Positions 10,250 to 20,414 of a DNA stretch of 64,000 bases are shown in pieces. The notes beneath the pieces were generated by a model. That model worked only from the letters and a program-made list of their open reading frames with translations, was not told the DNA's origin and ran no database searches. Numbering within the stretch: the stretch's first letter is position 1; each line of letters starts with the position of its first letter. The position numbers and the translations under genes were made by a program. Source of the DNA: Lepidostoma basale (Eukaryota > Arthropoda > Insecta > Trichoptera > Lepidostomatidae); NCBI GenBank assembly GCA_022606425.2, contig JAHDVF020000462.1:1-64000 (forward strand), written 5' to 3'.

Positions 10250-10545
10250 TGCTATGACATGATCGTTATAAAGATCTTCTGCTTAATGCTTAAATCTAAT
10301 CTTCATAGATGGCGCTGGTTTGTAAATTGAAACTGACATGTGAATTGTGGTGTTGGATATTAACATATATACAACTTCCAAAAATTTGTCAAACATGGTG
10401 GTCATAAGAAAGGTGGAATGGGGAATGTTGTAATTACATAAAGCGTGCGCTTAACCCAACCAATGACAGGTCATATGTCCTGTAAACACTTCGATCACCA
10501 TATTCAGTTTCCAGTTTGCATCTTCGTTTCTATTGAGATAAAATT
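10250..10545 (+). repeat. Family R repeat, 5'-truncated copy
   Basis: Starts near TAAAGATCTTCTGCTTAATG, continues with ATAGATGGCGCTGG, GGTGGAATGGGGAATGTTG and CCAACCAATGACAGGTC, and ends at CTATTGAGATAAAATTAA. Confidence 0.7.
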
Positions 10546-11282
10546 AATTCTTGAAATTATTATATGAATATTTGTATAAAAATCATTTACAATGTATTGC
10601 AAATAAGTCATAATACTTTGTGAAGCGTTGTCGTTGAAGGAGACGTTTAATTTATTTTGTGTACCGTAAATTTAACGATGGCTACGTAAATAATCCAATC
10701 AATCCTCCCTATAAACGTAGGTTTATCACCTTTGACGTATGATTATCGGTAGTTAATCTTGCCTCTAAGTAAATTAATATTTTATACGCAGCCTCCCAGG
10801 AACCGGGATGGGCGAGGTTTATTAGAGGTATCAAAAATTTAAGCGTCACATTCTGTTACACGAGGGCGCAGACTCGCTATTATTAGCCATTTTCATCTCA
10901 GGGCATAATAATTTCATCTAAATCTGAGGTGACTCCTCTGATGACGGCATTGAGCATTAAATTTGTTAAAATAACGACGGGGAGACGAAGACGTTAATCA
11001 AATATCTTATTCCATAAATACGTTATGCGCGCCCGCGGCTTTAAGCTATAAACATTGATGAGACCTTATTTTGCTGACTGTTTTTTGAGAGTTTGATCTA
11101 AAAAAAACATCGAGTTCTACGGGCATGACATTTTGTTGGAAACATTTTAATACAACAATAGAAATAATTAAGAATGAACAGCAGTGTTTTTATTCTACTT
11201 TTATTTATTAAATATTTTTATAGAATAAAAATATCAATCACAAGATGTTTTGGAGGTGACTTCCATCTTTAGGTGTAAATAC
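10546..11282. other. Unassigned intergenic sequence
   Basis: No gene or repeat was recognised. The part 10760-11060 looks single-copy and is less AT-rich (CCTCCCAGGAACCGGGATGG). It could be host intergenic or intronic sequence. Confidence 0.4.
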
Positions 11283-11955
11283 ACAACTAACTAATTATCT
11301 AACTAACCATCAGGGTAGGAAGGGTAGGAAGAGAGAATGGACCGCCATACCGTTCTGTTCTGACATCTCTTTAGCTTTCACCCCGTTCATACATCGTAAC
11401 ATGCACGTTCGACGATTTTGCCACCTTTCAGTATTTGATTAATTTGGACATGCCATGCTTTCCTTGGTCTTCCACGACTTCTCTTTTCCCTTAAACTGCT
11501 TATATACAACATTTTAACAATTCTTCTCTCGTCCATTCGTTCCATATGTCCAAACCATCGGAGGGATATTTTTTTTTACTCATGATGCAAACTTTTGCCT
11601 TACATTTCTTCCTTATTTCGTCGTTCGGTATTCTATCATGTATCGTTTTCCCACTCATTCCTCTCAGTGATCTCATTTCTACAGCACTTATCCTACTTTC
11701 ATCTTTTTTTGACAGCTCTAAGTTTCACTTCCACACATAATGCCACTATAACACCATTGTGTACTGTCATCTTTGATTAAGTTGAAATATTTATATTTGT
11801 TCCCAGCACCGACCCTTCTTTCGATATATTTCTCCATTGTTCCATCTCTTGTAAACATGCTTCCCAGATAGATAAATCCGGTAACTTGCTCAAAGGCCTC
11901 ACCGTTCGCGCTTATGTCTCAAATTGTTATACATTCTTCTTTTTCAAATACCATC
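11283..11955 (-). mobile_element. Family L LINE 3' fragment, longer copy
   Basis: AACTAACTAATTATCTAACTAACC at the 3' end, then antisense of the C-terminus and of the upstream thumb region as far as CTCAAAGGCCTCACCGTTCG (LEQVVEF...NGE in sense) and TTCTTTTTCAAATACCATC (MVFEKEE). The two short plus-strand frames at 11546-11780 are shadows. Stops and indels disable it. Confidence 0.75.
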
Positions 11956-12230
11956 ACTTAAGACATGTAAATATATAACTATTATATATTTACACTTAAC
12001 CCTTATAGTCCGGTTGGCTACAATAGCAGTCCACATATATTCTCCGTGTTTAATGTGTAATATCCCGTAAATTTACAAGGATGGATCAAAAGTAAAAATG
12101 TGTATTATATACATTCATGTATTCTCTGTGATTAAGAGTTAAACATTCATCCTTTTTGTACAAAGATTTAATTAAATTAAATTTTTGTGTATTGCGTGTC
12201 CCATACGGATCACGACTCGGGGCCAATCAT

Positions 12231-12231
<1 letters not shown>

Positions 12232-12282
<51 letters not shown>
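12232..12282. repeat. (AC)n microsatellite
   Basis: About 25 uninterrupted AC units. The reading frames that cross it on both strands (12156-12390) are low-complexity artefacts. Confidence 0.95.
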
Positions 12283-12285
<3 letters not shown>

Positions 12286-12417
12286 GCATAACCGCCGAGA
12301 TACGAAGTTATGGTTTCTTGTTCTGTGTCGGAATCTTTGATTTTGAGTATGTTTACTTAGGGTGACTCTTATATCATCAATTATTATCATTAAAATTTCA
12401 CAATGTTAATGCCTTAA

Positions 12418-12760
12418 TCTTCTATCTTCTTCTTCTTTTAATAGATCTGACGATTTGTGACACAAAAATCGTGTCTCTTGAGATCATAAGGTCTAACGGT
12501 CCGTCTACCCCTAAAGATACGGCCACACCAAAGTGCTAGAGTAGGAGTCAAAAAACACCCGGCGAACCAACGCATGGCGCACTATGGGACCAGTCACACT
12601 ATACGCTCCGCGCCACAGGGCGTGATCACAAGCAAACTGTGTCTTGACTTCTACCCTGGTACTCTGGTGTGGCCGTACCCTAAGGCGGTTTTCCAGGTGG
12701 GCGATGTCAGGAAGGGATCTCGTAAGCGGCTGTATATGCGAGTTTGTCACTTAACTTGAG
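12418..12760 (-). pseudogene. Family Q LINE remnant split by a MITE
   Basis: The left part (12418-12510, TTTTAATAGATCTGACGA and ATCGTGTCTCTTGAGATC) and right part (about 12684-12760, TCGTAAGCGGCTGTATATGCG) line up in order with the uninterrupted copy at 24905-25035. The material between them is the inverted-repeat element at 12511-12683. Confidence 0.55.
12511..12683. mobile_element. MITE with long inverted repeats
   Basis: Left end TACGGCCACACCA...GTGCTAGAGTAGGAGTCAA pairs with the right end (reverse complement TACGGCCACACCAGAGTACC...GTAGAAGTCAA). The element is about 165 bp and has no coding capacity. The flanks CCCTA(A) on both sides may be a target duplication. The superfamily is not clear from the ends. 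Overlapping short frames at 12511-12759 are artefacts. Confidence 0.65.
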
Positions 12761-12934
12761 ACCTCTGGCACGTGACACAAACATGAGACCTTTCAAATCA
12801 ATACACACGACAACAGCTCTCTATTGGATCCGACTCTCTGTAGTACGTTTGCATTACTGACCGTGCGTTCACGCATTATTAGAGCAAGAAAATTTTCAAA
12901 AATGTTATTGGAAACAAAAAAATATCCATAAAAG

Positions 12935-14070
12935 CAAAAATGGCCGTTCACAATGGAGTGTAAGTACCAACCCTGATGTATGGAAATGACACATGGAACT
13001 GGAAGAAGAAGGATGAGAGCAGAATAAATGCATTAGATATGAGATCCCTTAGACGAACGTGTGATAAATGATGTACGATAGAATTTAATATCAAATCAAA
13101 TCAAATCAGTTTATTAACTCAAAAGACATTAAAAACAGCATAAATGTTTAAGGCATCTATTGAGTACAGGTAAAATATTATATACATTCAACATAATACC
13201 AAGAACGAATTAGAGTTGGTTCGACATTAGGAAGACAAGATGCTTTATAATGTCGAGAGTATTTGTCCCCTGAACGTACTTTCACTAATAAGAAAAACGT
13301 CGATCTGCGAGGAGACCGCGTTCAGCAGACTAATTACTCTTTCCACCGGTGTCACCAGAGGCAGAATGGTTCTGGCGGTCGGTAGGTAAAACAATCTGTG
13401 CTGTCGCTGTCGGAGATACCTATCGGGGACAAAAGACCAACATCGTCCAGCACGGCCGAGTTCTCGAAATATCCCCTGCTAAAGAAATGGGTTTTTAGAT
13501 GCCCATCTCTTCGAAACTGTAGAGAATTGGCTCCGAGCATTCCCAAAAGAAATGCCGCGGGATAGGGCCACGGATAACTACCATACTCCCTCATTTAGAG
13601 ATACCTCAGATTTTTTTCTGAACCCTCTCCAGCATAACGGAATATCTCGCCTCGCGAGGACTCCATATTACAGAACCACTTTCGAGTCTGCTCCGAACCA
13701 ACGCGTTGTATAGGACTCTGGAAGAAATGAGAACATTTTTTGAACAAAATTATAAAAGCATTACTGCGTTGGTTTGGACATGGAAAAACGTATGGATAAA
13801 AAATGAATGGTTTAGAAAGTATACGTTAACGATGTGAATGGAGTACGGAGTCGTGGGAGACTGAGGAAAACTTAACAAATTAATCAAATTAACAAATTAA
13901 TCAAAATTCAAATTAACAAAATTTTAAAAGTCGGCTATGTTTGAAGTCGGAATAATCGACATGCGTGTATGACTCGCTGTATGAGTGTAGAGGATGATAA
14001 AGAGGTGTGTCAGGATCATGTAGTGTGGCGGTACATTATCTCTGCCTACTTATCCGGGGAAACGGCGTGA
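12935..14070 (+). mobile_element. Family L LINE fragment interrupted by a CR1-like LINE
   Basis: Part one (12935-13089) encodes the remnant of MAVHNGV..PTLMYG and WNWKKKDESRINA. Part two (13735-14070) encodes LRWFGHGKTYG..., then the terminal region GTGTGGCGGTACATTATCTC and ends TGATAGTTTTTTGTTGTAG, a TTG-type tail. The segment 13090-13734 is foreign. A local reduplication of AATTAACAAATTAATCAAA occurs at about 13875-13920. Confidence 0.7.
13090..13734 (-). mobile_element. CR1/Daphne-like LINE, 5'-truncated
   Basis: On the minus strand the frame reads NALVRSRLESGSVIW, LERVQKK and, after a frameshift near 13613, LRYL, a stop and MREYGSYPWPYPA (13352-13594). This is the conserved C-terminal end of the CR1/Rex1/Daphne-type RT protein (LE.GS..W.P......LE..QK.FLRYL). 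The plus-strand left end is an (AAATC)3 run at 13091-13108, that is a (GATTT)n 3' tail, as expected for this group. About 210 codons remain. Confidence 0.7.
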
Positions 14071-14875
14071 TAGTTTTTTGTTGTAGTTTTTATTTTTCAA
14101 ATTAAATGATTAAACCTTTTATATTGTCAATGTATCGAATAACGTCGTAAAAATTACACAGTCTAAATATAAAACAATAAAAAAAATTTATTATAAGGAA
14201 AATTTTTAGCAACGAAAACATTTGAGCCCAATATAAGAATGTAATAAATTTTTATGGATTACAATATTGAAATAATAATTTATTAAAATACAGTGATAAA
14301 TATTATGTTTTCTTTATTTTATGCCATAATCTGTAATTTTAAAATATAACAAAAAAAAAATAATTCACACAATTAAAAAGCTTTGGTTTAAACAATTTTT
14401 TGTAATATTATTCTTACTTGTTGCGTATCGCATATCTGAGATAATAAAATATGGGAAGTACCTACTGGAAAAATAAATCTCTCAAATAGTTTATGTCCCC
14501 TATAGCCCTTTCCTTATTTGTTTGAAAGAATGTAATCTTTACAAATTTAATAACTAACTAACGTTTTTATTTGAATAAATTACGAGTATTCGTGGATTTT
14601 TATTTAGTATCAGTGTGACGGTGTTCGTCCAAATTATTTTATTTCTAGTCGAAACAGTTTTTTTTTAGAATAATTATTTTTGCGTGGAACAGATTTTTTC
14701 AACTTTCACGAAAACATGTTATAGACTATTCTATACATGCGTTTTAATTTAGAATAATATTAAGTTTACATTTTAATTAAGAGAGAATGTAAGATTTTTT
14801 TTAAATACCTGAAGCACTTTAAACATTTTTTTGTAATTAGTATTGGGTGCATTTGTAATTATAAAAAATAAAGAA
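14071..14875. other. AT-rich sequence without genes
   Basis: Nothing recognisable is present. The stretch is dominated by A and T runs and short frames only. Confidence 0.4.
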
Positions 14876-15045
14876 ACACTAACTAACCATCACGCCGTTT
14901 CCCCGGAGCTTCCGGATCTTCCTTGGCCTTCCTCGACTTCTTTTTCCATTCACACTACTTGTATATGTCATTTTAACAATTCTTCCCTCATCCATTCGTT
15001 ACATATGTCCAAACCATCTCAGTGACCCTTTTTTGATTTTATTTA
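14876..15045 (-). mobile_element. Family L LINE 3' fragment with internal deletion
   Basis: ACTAACTAACCATCACGCCG then a jump from TTTCCCCGGAGC to GATCTTCCTTGGCC removes most of the 3' untranslated part and the protein end; the antisense of LRWFGHM (CAAACCATCTCAGTGACCC) follows. Confidence 0.7.
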
Positions 15046-15093
15046 TTAAGCATTCATACGCTTTAAAGAAACATGTTGTATTTTAACCACGCA

Positions 15094-15208
15094 ATTATAA
15101 CATTTTGAATGTATACAAATACTTGTTGACAAATACTGGATTTAACCCATTGCGGGTTAAATCCAGTATTCGTCTACAAGTATTTGTATACATTCAAAAT
15201 GTTATAAT
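15094..15208. repeat. Near-perfect 115-bp palindrome
   Basis: The arms start TTATAACATTTTGAATG, include TACTGGATTTAACCC next to the centre and differ at only two or three positions; the loop is five bases (ATTGC). No coding sequence. It could be a complete foldback MITE. Confidence 0.8.
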
Positions 15209-15233
15209 ATATAAAAACTGGTCCAAGTTAAAG

Positions 15234-15600
15234 CATAAAAATTGGAGAGCCATCTCCAGGCGTTGTCTAGCAGTATGATAATTGCGTAGCCTTTCACATT
15301 GCACTAATAAAGATTTTCTGCTTAATGCATACACCTAATCTTAATAGATGGCGCTAGTGTAGATTGAACGAAAATATGTGAAGTTTTTCATTTTTCAAAA
15401 ATTTGGCAGACGTGGTGGTCGTAAGAAGGGCGGAATGGGGAATGTTCTATTACTTAAAACGATCGCTTAACCTAATCAATTTCGCATATATCTAAGTTTC
15501 ACCAGGGTATATAAGAACTGATGAAGCTTAGGTACAAGCGAAAATCTTCAATTATAATTACCATTTTGTAGTTATAATAAAAGTGTACCTTTTCTGCTTT
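15234..15600 (+). repeat. Diverged family R relative ending in a hammerhead-like motif
   Basis: The 5' part aligns with family R (ATAGATGGCGCTAG, GTGGTGGTCGTAAGAAGG, GGAATGGGGAATGTT, CGCTTAACC). The 3' part is different: CCAGGGTATATAAGAACTG begins a hammerhead-like core (15518-15543), then TCAATTATAATTACC and AATAAAAGTG. Confidence 0.6.
15512..15550 (+). ncRNA. Hammerhead-like motif with canonical core
   Basis: CTGATGA (15518-15524) is an exact match to the first core segment, followed by one extra A, a hairpin GCTT-AGGTAC-AAGC (15526-15539) and GAAA (15540-15543). The bases after it (ATCTTC) do not give an obvious short stem III or a GUC step, so cleavage is uncertain. A related, more decayed motif is at 37558-37583. 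Confidence 0.45.
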
Positions 15601-15870
15601 ATATAAAATTTATAAATTTAAAATGCCTTACGACAAAGTAACGCCTTTTTCTTTCTTTTTTAAAAATGAGTATCACCAAAGATTTAAATCAATGATATTA
15701 GAATTTATTTAAGAAATTTCAGTATGATTAGAAGCTTTGATGAAGAAGGAAACTGGTCTTGTCTAGGCTGGTAAGTCCCCTGGTTCAGGAGCCAAGCGTT
15801 CTATCCCCTAGATCACCACCCGATTACCCTTAACAAGGCGAATCCTTTCATTCTCATAAAATTTAATAAT

Positions 15871-16384
15871 CACCATCATCATCATCAGCCGTCTGTCATC
15901 CACTGCAGAACGTTGGCCTCTCCCAAAGCACGCCACCGCCCCCTATTGTCCAGCAATCCTCTTCAGATCATCGGTCTAGAGGGCAGGGGGACGTCCAACT
16001 CTGCTGAATCCTGTACGCGGTCTCCACTCCAGAACCCGTCTCCCCCATCGGCCGTCGGTTCTCCCACAAATATGGCCAGCCCATCGCCACTTTAGAGCCA
16101 CCTCAGTCACCTTGGTTTGTTGTCGAATTAATTCGTTTCTAAATCTGTCCCTCAAGGTTATTCCAAGCATGGCTCTTTCCATGGCGCGTTGGGCGATTTC
16201 GAATTTGTAGACTAGACCTTATGTCAGTGTCCGCGTCTCGGCTCCGTACGTCATGACTGTCTAGACGCACTGGTTGAAGACTTTAGTTTTGAGGCATTGT
16301 GGTATTTTAGAGGTGACAACATGATGTAATTTTCCAAAGGCCGCCCAACCCAACTGAATTCTTCGGTCGGCTAAATTTAATATT
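15871..16384 (-). pseudogene. Family P LINE C-terminal region (RTE-like)
   Basis: Minus-strand frames encode, in order, IQLGWAAFGKLHHV, IPQCLKTKVFNQCV, then MERAMLGITLRDR, LKWRWAGHICGR and WGRRVLEWRPRTG. These are the standard steps after the RT domain in RTE-type LINEs (QLGW.AFGKL; CVLPV..YG..TW; AMERAMLG; W.GHI.R; W.PR.G.R..GRPP). A frameshift and stops lie near 16200-16260. The 3' end carries a GAT-repeat tail (15871-15887). The catalytic YADD part is absent. The block 16385-16440 is a right-arm scrap of the family A palindrome. Confidence 0.75.
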
Positions 16385-16440
16385 GCTTCTAGAAAACAAA
16401 GGTTTTCATTCGTATTAATTATCTGATAACAAAGTGAGTC

Positions 16441-16957
16441 ATTCATATGAAAATTGTTGTAGTTTAATACTTAATTAAAAAAGTATTCAACGAATTCACG
16501 ATGGACATATATAACATATAATATATTGCTCTGCTCGCCTTCTCTAGCCAAAATGTTCTGCCTAAATAGTCTCCCGGCCTCCCGTGCGTTTTTTCACCGC
16601 CTCAATCTTTCCTCTTCGAACTAATCAACGTGTTTCCTTTTCATTGCTCCAAGAACATTGCTGCATCCATGTGTCCTCTTTCGACTCCTGGGAGGGGGGG
16701 GGGATGTCTCTCAATGTTCAACCTCAAGCAATCCTGGAACTTTTGATGCAAGGACCGATTCTTAAGCCGATTTTACCCTGCAAGGAAATGTTCACTTCTG
16801 ATAATAATATCAATAAGTTACATTAGAAGAGTGAATAAACAAACTTCAACCATTAAAATAATTTAAAAACTAGTCATTAAAATTAACGGAGTTCTATAAT
16901 TCCTTCTATATAAACCATACTTTGTGTTGTTGTGATGGTTTATTTATATTTTTCTTT
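16441..16957. other. Unassigned sequence
   Basis: A C/T-rich segment at 16530-16800 (with a run of nine or ten G at about 16685) has no recognisable homology. The 80-codon plus-strand frame at 16584-16826 has no supporting feature. Confidence 0.35.
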
Positions 16958-17023
16958 TTTATACACTTTGTAAATACAACAGTTATATTAAAAAAATAAA
17001 AATAATGCTTTAAAATTGTTGTT

Positions 17024-17083
17024 GTTTACATGATCTGACAGATGTTATAAAGATCTTTATAACATCTGTCAGATCATGTAAAC
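17024..17083. repeat. Perfect 60-bp palindrome
   Basis: GTTTACATGATCTGACAG... reads identically on both strands, centred on AGATCT, without a loop. A loop-free perfect palindrome of this length is unusual outside young foldback elements. Confidence 0.9.
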
Positions 17084-17105
17084 GATTTATAAATATGTAT
17101 CTTTA

Positions 17106-17136
17106 CTGAAGAAGGACTGTTTGTCCGAAACATGTC
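17106..17136 (+). ncRNA. Hammerhead-like motif
   Basis: CTGAAGA (17106-17112), extra A, perfect hairpin GGAC-TGTTT-GTCC (17114-17126), GAAAC (17127-17131), ATGTC (17132-17136). ACATGT can form a 2-bp stem III or pair between two molecules; GTC would be the cleavage triplet. Stem I is weak (TTTA against TATA). Confidence 0.55.
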
Positions 17137-17196
17137 TATATAATTTTATTTTTTTAATATAACTGTTGTGTATACAAAGTGCATAAAAAAGATAAA

Positions 17197-17740
17197 TAGG
17201 AATTTTATACGTTTAAAAGATGTGAACTTTTCTATAGTATTAATAATCTTTTGAAAATATCGTAATTAAGAAACGTATAAAAGTGCCACTCGTATAAAAA
17301 TATAGAAAACGTGTTTTTATTCATTACTAAAAATACTTATTTTTATTTATTCAAAAAGTTGTTTAATATCCCAAGTTTATTAAATTTTCCGCAATTTTCG
17401 CGCGTCATCCTTGTTACCCGGAATATACATTTCCGCGTTTGTAAATTTTTGTGACGTTTTAATAAAAACACGTGAAGGTGAGTAATAAAATTCTAGTCTT
17501 TTTTTTTGGAAGAGAGAATTTTATTAAAACAACAACACAATAAGATGGGCCAAAAGTTAATTAGTATACGTTGCTTTGACACGTTTTTTTTGTTCTTTTT
17601 TCGTTATGAAATGTCCCTTTAAAAAATTATTAATGTTCTAGCCGAATGACACGATTTAAAAAAAAAAACACGTATTAGCTTATAAACTAATTCGAATAGT
17701 ATCATCATTTGTCAAATGTTAAATAAAAATATACCATGAA
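17197..17740. other. AT-rich sequence without genes
   Basis: Nothing recognised. A short less AT-rich patch (CGCGCGTCATCCTTG, GTTACCCGG) lies at 17398-17425. Confidence 0.35.
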
Positions 17741-17838
17741 GGCGAAAAGAGAAGGATGGAGTGCCGCATCGGTTAAAGTGTTGCAGTCCATTCATTCTGC
17801 CTAACCCTTCGGTGCGTGATGGTTAGTTAGTTAGTTTT
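17741..17838 (+). mobile_element. K SINE, 5'-truncated copy
   Basis: GGCGAAAAGAGAAGGATGG and AGTGCCGCATCGGTTAAAG are specific to K; CAGTCCATTCATTCTGCC onward and the (GTTA) tail are shared with LINE family L. Fuller copies are at 22868-23042 and 39432-39604. The 3' inset CTTCGGTGCGTGATGG shows a small deletion. The following 17839-18219 is AT-rich and unassigned. Confidence 0.7.
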
Positions 17839-18219
17839 TAATTAAACTAAGTATTTGTCTATTTCATACTAAAAAACAACATGATTTATCTATTTGTAAG
17901 GAAAAAACATACTTATTATGATTTTATACGAATCATTATAAAAAAAATTAAAATGTTGTTATTTGAAATTTCATGATCGCCGTTCGTTTTAAATAATATA
18001 TTGTAATATATATTTAATAAACCTCTATTTTTTATTATTTATATTCGCAATATTTTTATATAATACAATTAATTACTTAATTTTGAAGTGTTATGACAAT
18101 GCTTAAAATTTATTTATTAATTGAATTTCTGAGATATTTTTTAGAAAATAACATATTCCGATATTCAAGAAAAATATTATAACTGTCGAAACTAAATAAT
18201 AGCTAACACAGGCAGACAA

Positions 18220-18750
18220 GATCGGCTGATATATTGCTTTATTCTAAAACATCTTTCGAGATTTCTCTACATTCATGCACGCTCGTCGATTTTTCCGACT
18301 TCGAATGTGGCCGAATTTTAGTAATTGAGTAAATTGGGCACGCCATGTTTTCCTCTGCTCTCCTCGGCTTCTTTTTCCGTTCACATTACTTTTATAACTC
18401 TTCTCTCACCCATTAGTTCCATATCTACAAAACATCACATTTTTATTCATAAGATTTCTCATCCATTATATTTCGAATGTCATGCCATGCTTGCATAGTC
18501 TTCTTCTCTTTCCACTCACACTGATTATATATAATATTTTAACCATTTTTACTGGTCCATTCGTTCCATATGTCCTAACTTAGGGTGACCATAATATAAC
18601 CATTTAAGGGATCTTTATTTAATTTTACTTACGATGTAATCATCTGCCTTTTTTTCTTCCTTATTTCGTCGTTTGTTATTCTATCATATATCGTTTTCCC
18701 ACACATTATTCTTAGTGATTTAAAAGTGATAAGTCAATAGAATAAGCGTA
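18220..18750 (-). mobile_element. Two adjacent family L LINE fragments
   Basis: The first (18220-18455) runs from the terminal region to the antisense of GHM; the second (about 18456-18750) restarts at ATTTCTCATCC...GTCATGCCATGC and reaches TTATTTCGTCGTTTG...CACACATTATTC (RRMCG region). Both are antisense LINE protein ends with many changes. They are probably two separate insertions. Confidence 0.6.
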
Positions 18751-18801
18751 GATTAAAAAACTAAACCATCTAACGAGATTTACATTTATTATATTGTGGT
18801 A

Positions 18802-19048
18802 AAGGAAGTATTAATATGTAAACGATGTAAATGGAAATAGAAACAGAGGAAGACCAAAGAAAAAGTAGCATTAACCAATAAATCAAATATTGAATGTCGG
18901 CTATGTCTGGAGTCTGAGAAATCGAAGTACCTATATGACACGACGTATGAATATTGAGGAAGCGAGAGAAGTATGTCAGGAAAGAACAGTGCCGGAACAT
19001 TATTTCTGGCCATACCTTCGGGGTGACAGCGTAATGGTTAGTTAGAAA
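18802..19048 (+). mobile_element. Family L LINE 3' fragment
   Basis: AACGATGTAAATGGAAATAG (VNDVNGN), AGAGGAAGACCAAAG (RGRPK), TTGAATGTCGGCTATG, GAAGTATGTCAGGAAAG and the 3' step GGTTAGTTAG. Overlapping minus-strand frames at 18770-19013 are shadows. Confidence 0.75.
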
Positions 19049-19057
19049 GTTATCAAG

Positions 19058-19345
19058 ACATCAACAAATTCAAATGATTTTACTGAAATCTCTTGACGGA
19101 AGTTCATTTCAAATAATAATTAGAAAAACGATGTTTTTTTTAACTATTTACACTTTTGCCTTTATTTCGACAACGACCAGTTTCGCCAGGCTCGCTGGCA
19201 TCGGCATACTGGTGGTCTACCAATCCCCTCGTCCACCAGTCTGTCGGTGGACCACTAGTCTGTCGATGCCAGTGAGCCTGGCGAAACCGTTTGCTGTCGA
19301 AATAATGACAAAAGTGGAAGTAGTTAAAATACATCGTTTTACTTA
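19058..19345. repeat. Family D palindrome (hammerhead-like arms)
   Basis: Inverted arms of about 90 bp: ACACTTTTGCCTTTATTTCG...CAGGCTCGCTGGCATCGGC on the left and GATGCCAGTGAGCCTGGCG...AAATAATGACAAAAGTGG on the right. Each contains a GCCAG...CTGGC hairpin followed by GAAAC. The right one (19260-19288) reads CTGTCGA, T, GCCAG-TGAGC-CTGGC, GAAACC. The centre has its own small hairpin (GTCCACC...GGTGGAC). Short frames here are artefacts. Confidence 0.65.
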
Positions 19346-19391
19346 ATTATTATCAAAAAATTAAATATTTAAAAGACATTGCATTTATATA

Positions 19392-19880
19392 GGGTGTTTT
19401 TTTAGAGGTTGGATTTTTAAACTAGCAACATTATTTTTACAGACTGTCAATTTGACAGTTGACAGCTGATTTGTAGTAAATACGTTTTGTCATTTTACCA
19501 TAAATAGACTCACGTCAAAACAGCGCTTGCAAATTGTACAAATTTATTTTGAAAATCATGGTTTGGTTCGCCAAACTTATCGTGCACTATGTCCATTTTA
19601 CGGTCGACGTAATCGTCCATCCGAGTAAGTAATTCGGAAGACCGTGGATCGTTTTCGCACCACGTACACTCTAGTGGATAATACGCATCCACAAAGACGA
19701 CATTTGCCCAAAATTGGACTTCACGATTGCGCTTCATTCGAGCTAGCCGTGGCGCTCATATGCCCGAAATCATATTTAAACAATAATGGCATCAAATTAT
19801 CTATTAAATAAAGCCAATATCATAGATTAATGTTTTTTTTTTCATTTTGAATATGTATTGTAGACCTCTAAAAAACACCC
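19392..19880 (+). mobile_element. Internally deleted Tc1/mariner-type element, copy 2
   Basis: Bounded by TA dinucleotides (19390-19391, 19881-19882) and inverted ends GGGTGTTTTTTTAGAGGT / ACCTCTAAAAAACACCC. The remnant protein has RLTSKQRLQIVQIYFENHG, RALCPFYGRRNRPSE, a stop, VIRKTVDRFRTTYTLVDN, then a jump to ASRGAHMPEIIFKQ and a stop codon. The catalytic core is missing with the same junction as at 6773-7277, so both copies come from one deleted progenitor. A minus-strand frame here (19510-19737) is a shadow. Confidence 0.75.
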
Positions 19881-19882
19881 TA

Positions 19883-20410
19883 TAGTACATATTTCTAGAC
19901 GTTTCGAAGTATGTGTTATGCTTTTTTTAATCTGTATGTATTTACACTTGAATTAAGTTAAATTATTCACGTATATTGAATTAATAAATTTAATTTAATC
20001 GAATTACCTATATTAATTGAATCATATATATAAAAACAAAAACAATTTATGATATGCATATATAATATATTTCGCGGTTTTCCCGTTTGCACCTTTCACT
20101 CCAGGTGGCCGGTCTTGTTTACGAAATCATATTTTAATTTCATCCCCTCCGCCCCCACTAAATGGAATCTTGTTTGTTATGAAGTAAGCTCAAGTCTGCA
20201 TTTTTAGGTTTTTTTAAGTCAGGGCTTAACCCAGACCGGAGGGGTTTCGCGAAAACATAATTAAATTTCAGACTTTCAGACATAATGTTTACGCATGCCG
20301 TATCACTTACAAGGTTTTTTAATTTTTTGAAAAAAATAGAACAGTATTTGAATACCTTTTTGTTTGTATTTTAAGGATATAAGGCTTTTAGAAGGTTTCA
20401 GAAAGCGTAT
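19883..20410. other. Unassigned sequence
   Basis: No gene. The block 20090-20260 (CCAGGTGGCCGGTC, CCAGACCGGAGGGG) is less AT-rich and looks single-copy here. Confidence 0.35.
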
Positions 20411-20414
20411 TAAA

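Larger units (their letters stand above)
16958..17196. mobile_element. Foldback element with hammerhead-like motif (family C-like)
   Basis: Outer arms TTTTTTATACACTTTG...CAACAGTTATATTAAAAAAA are repeated inverted at about 17139-17196. The interior contains a perfect 60-bp palindrome (17024-17083). The right half also has the motif at 17106-17136. No coding sequence. Confidence 0.7.

Noticed and set aside
12156..12390. Frames on both strands across the (AC)n run
   Set aside because: His/Thr and Cys/Val dipeptide repeats come from the microsatellite.
17024..17083. MicroRNA precursor
   Set aside because: The palindrome is loop-free and perfect, unlike a pre-miRNA hairpin, and belongs to a foldback element.
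19074..19346. Overlapping 64- and 90-codon frames
   Set aside because: They lie in the arms of the family D palindrome and have no protein features.
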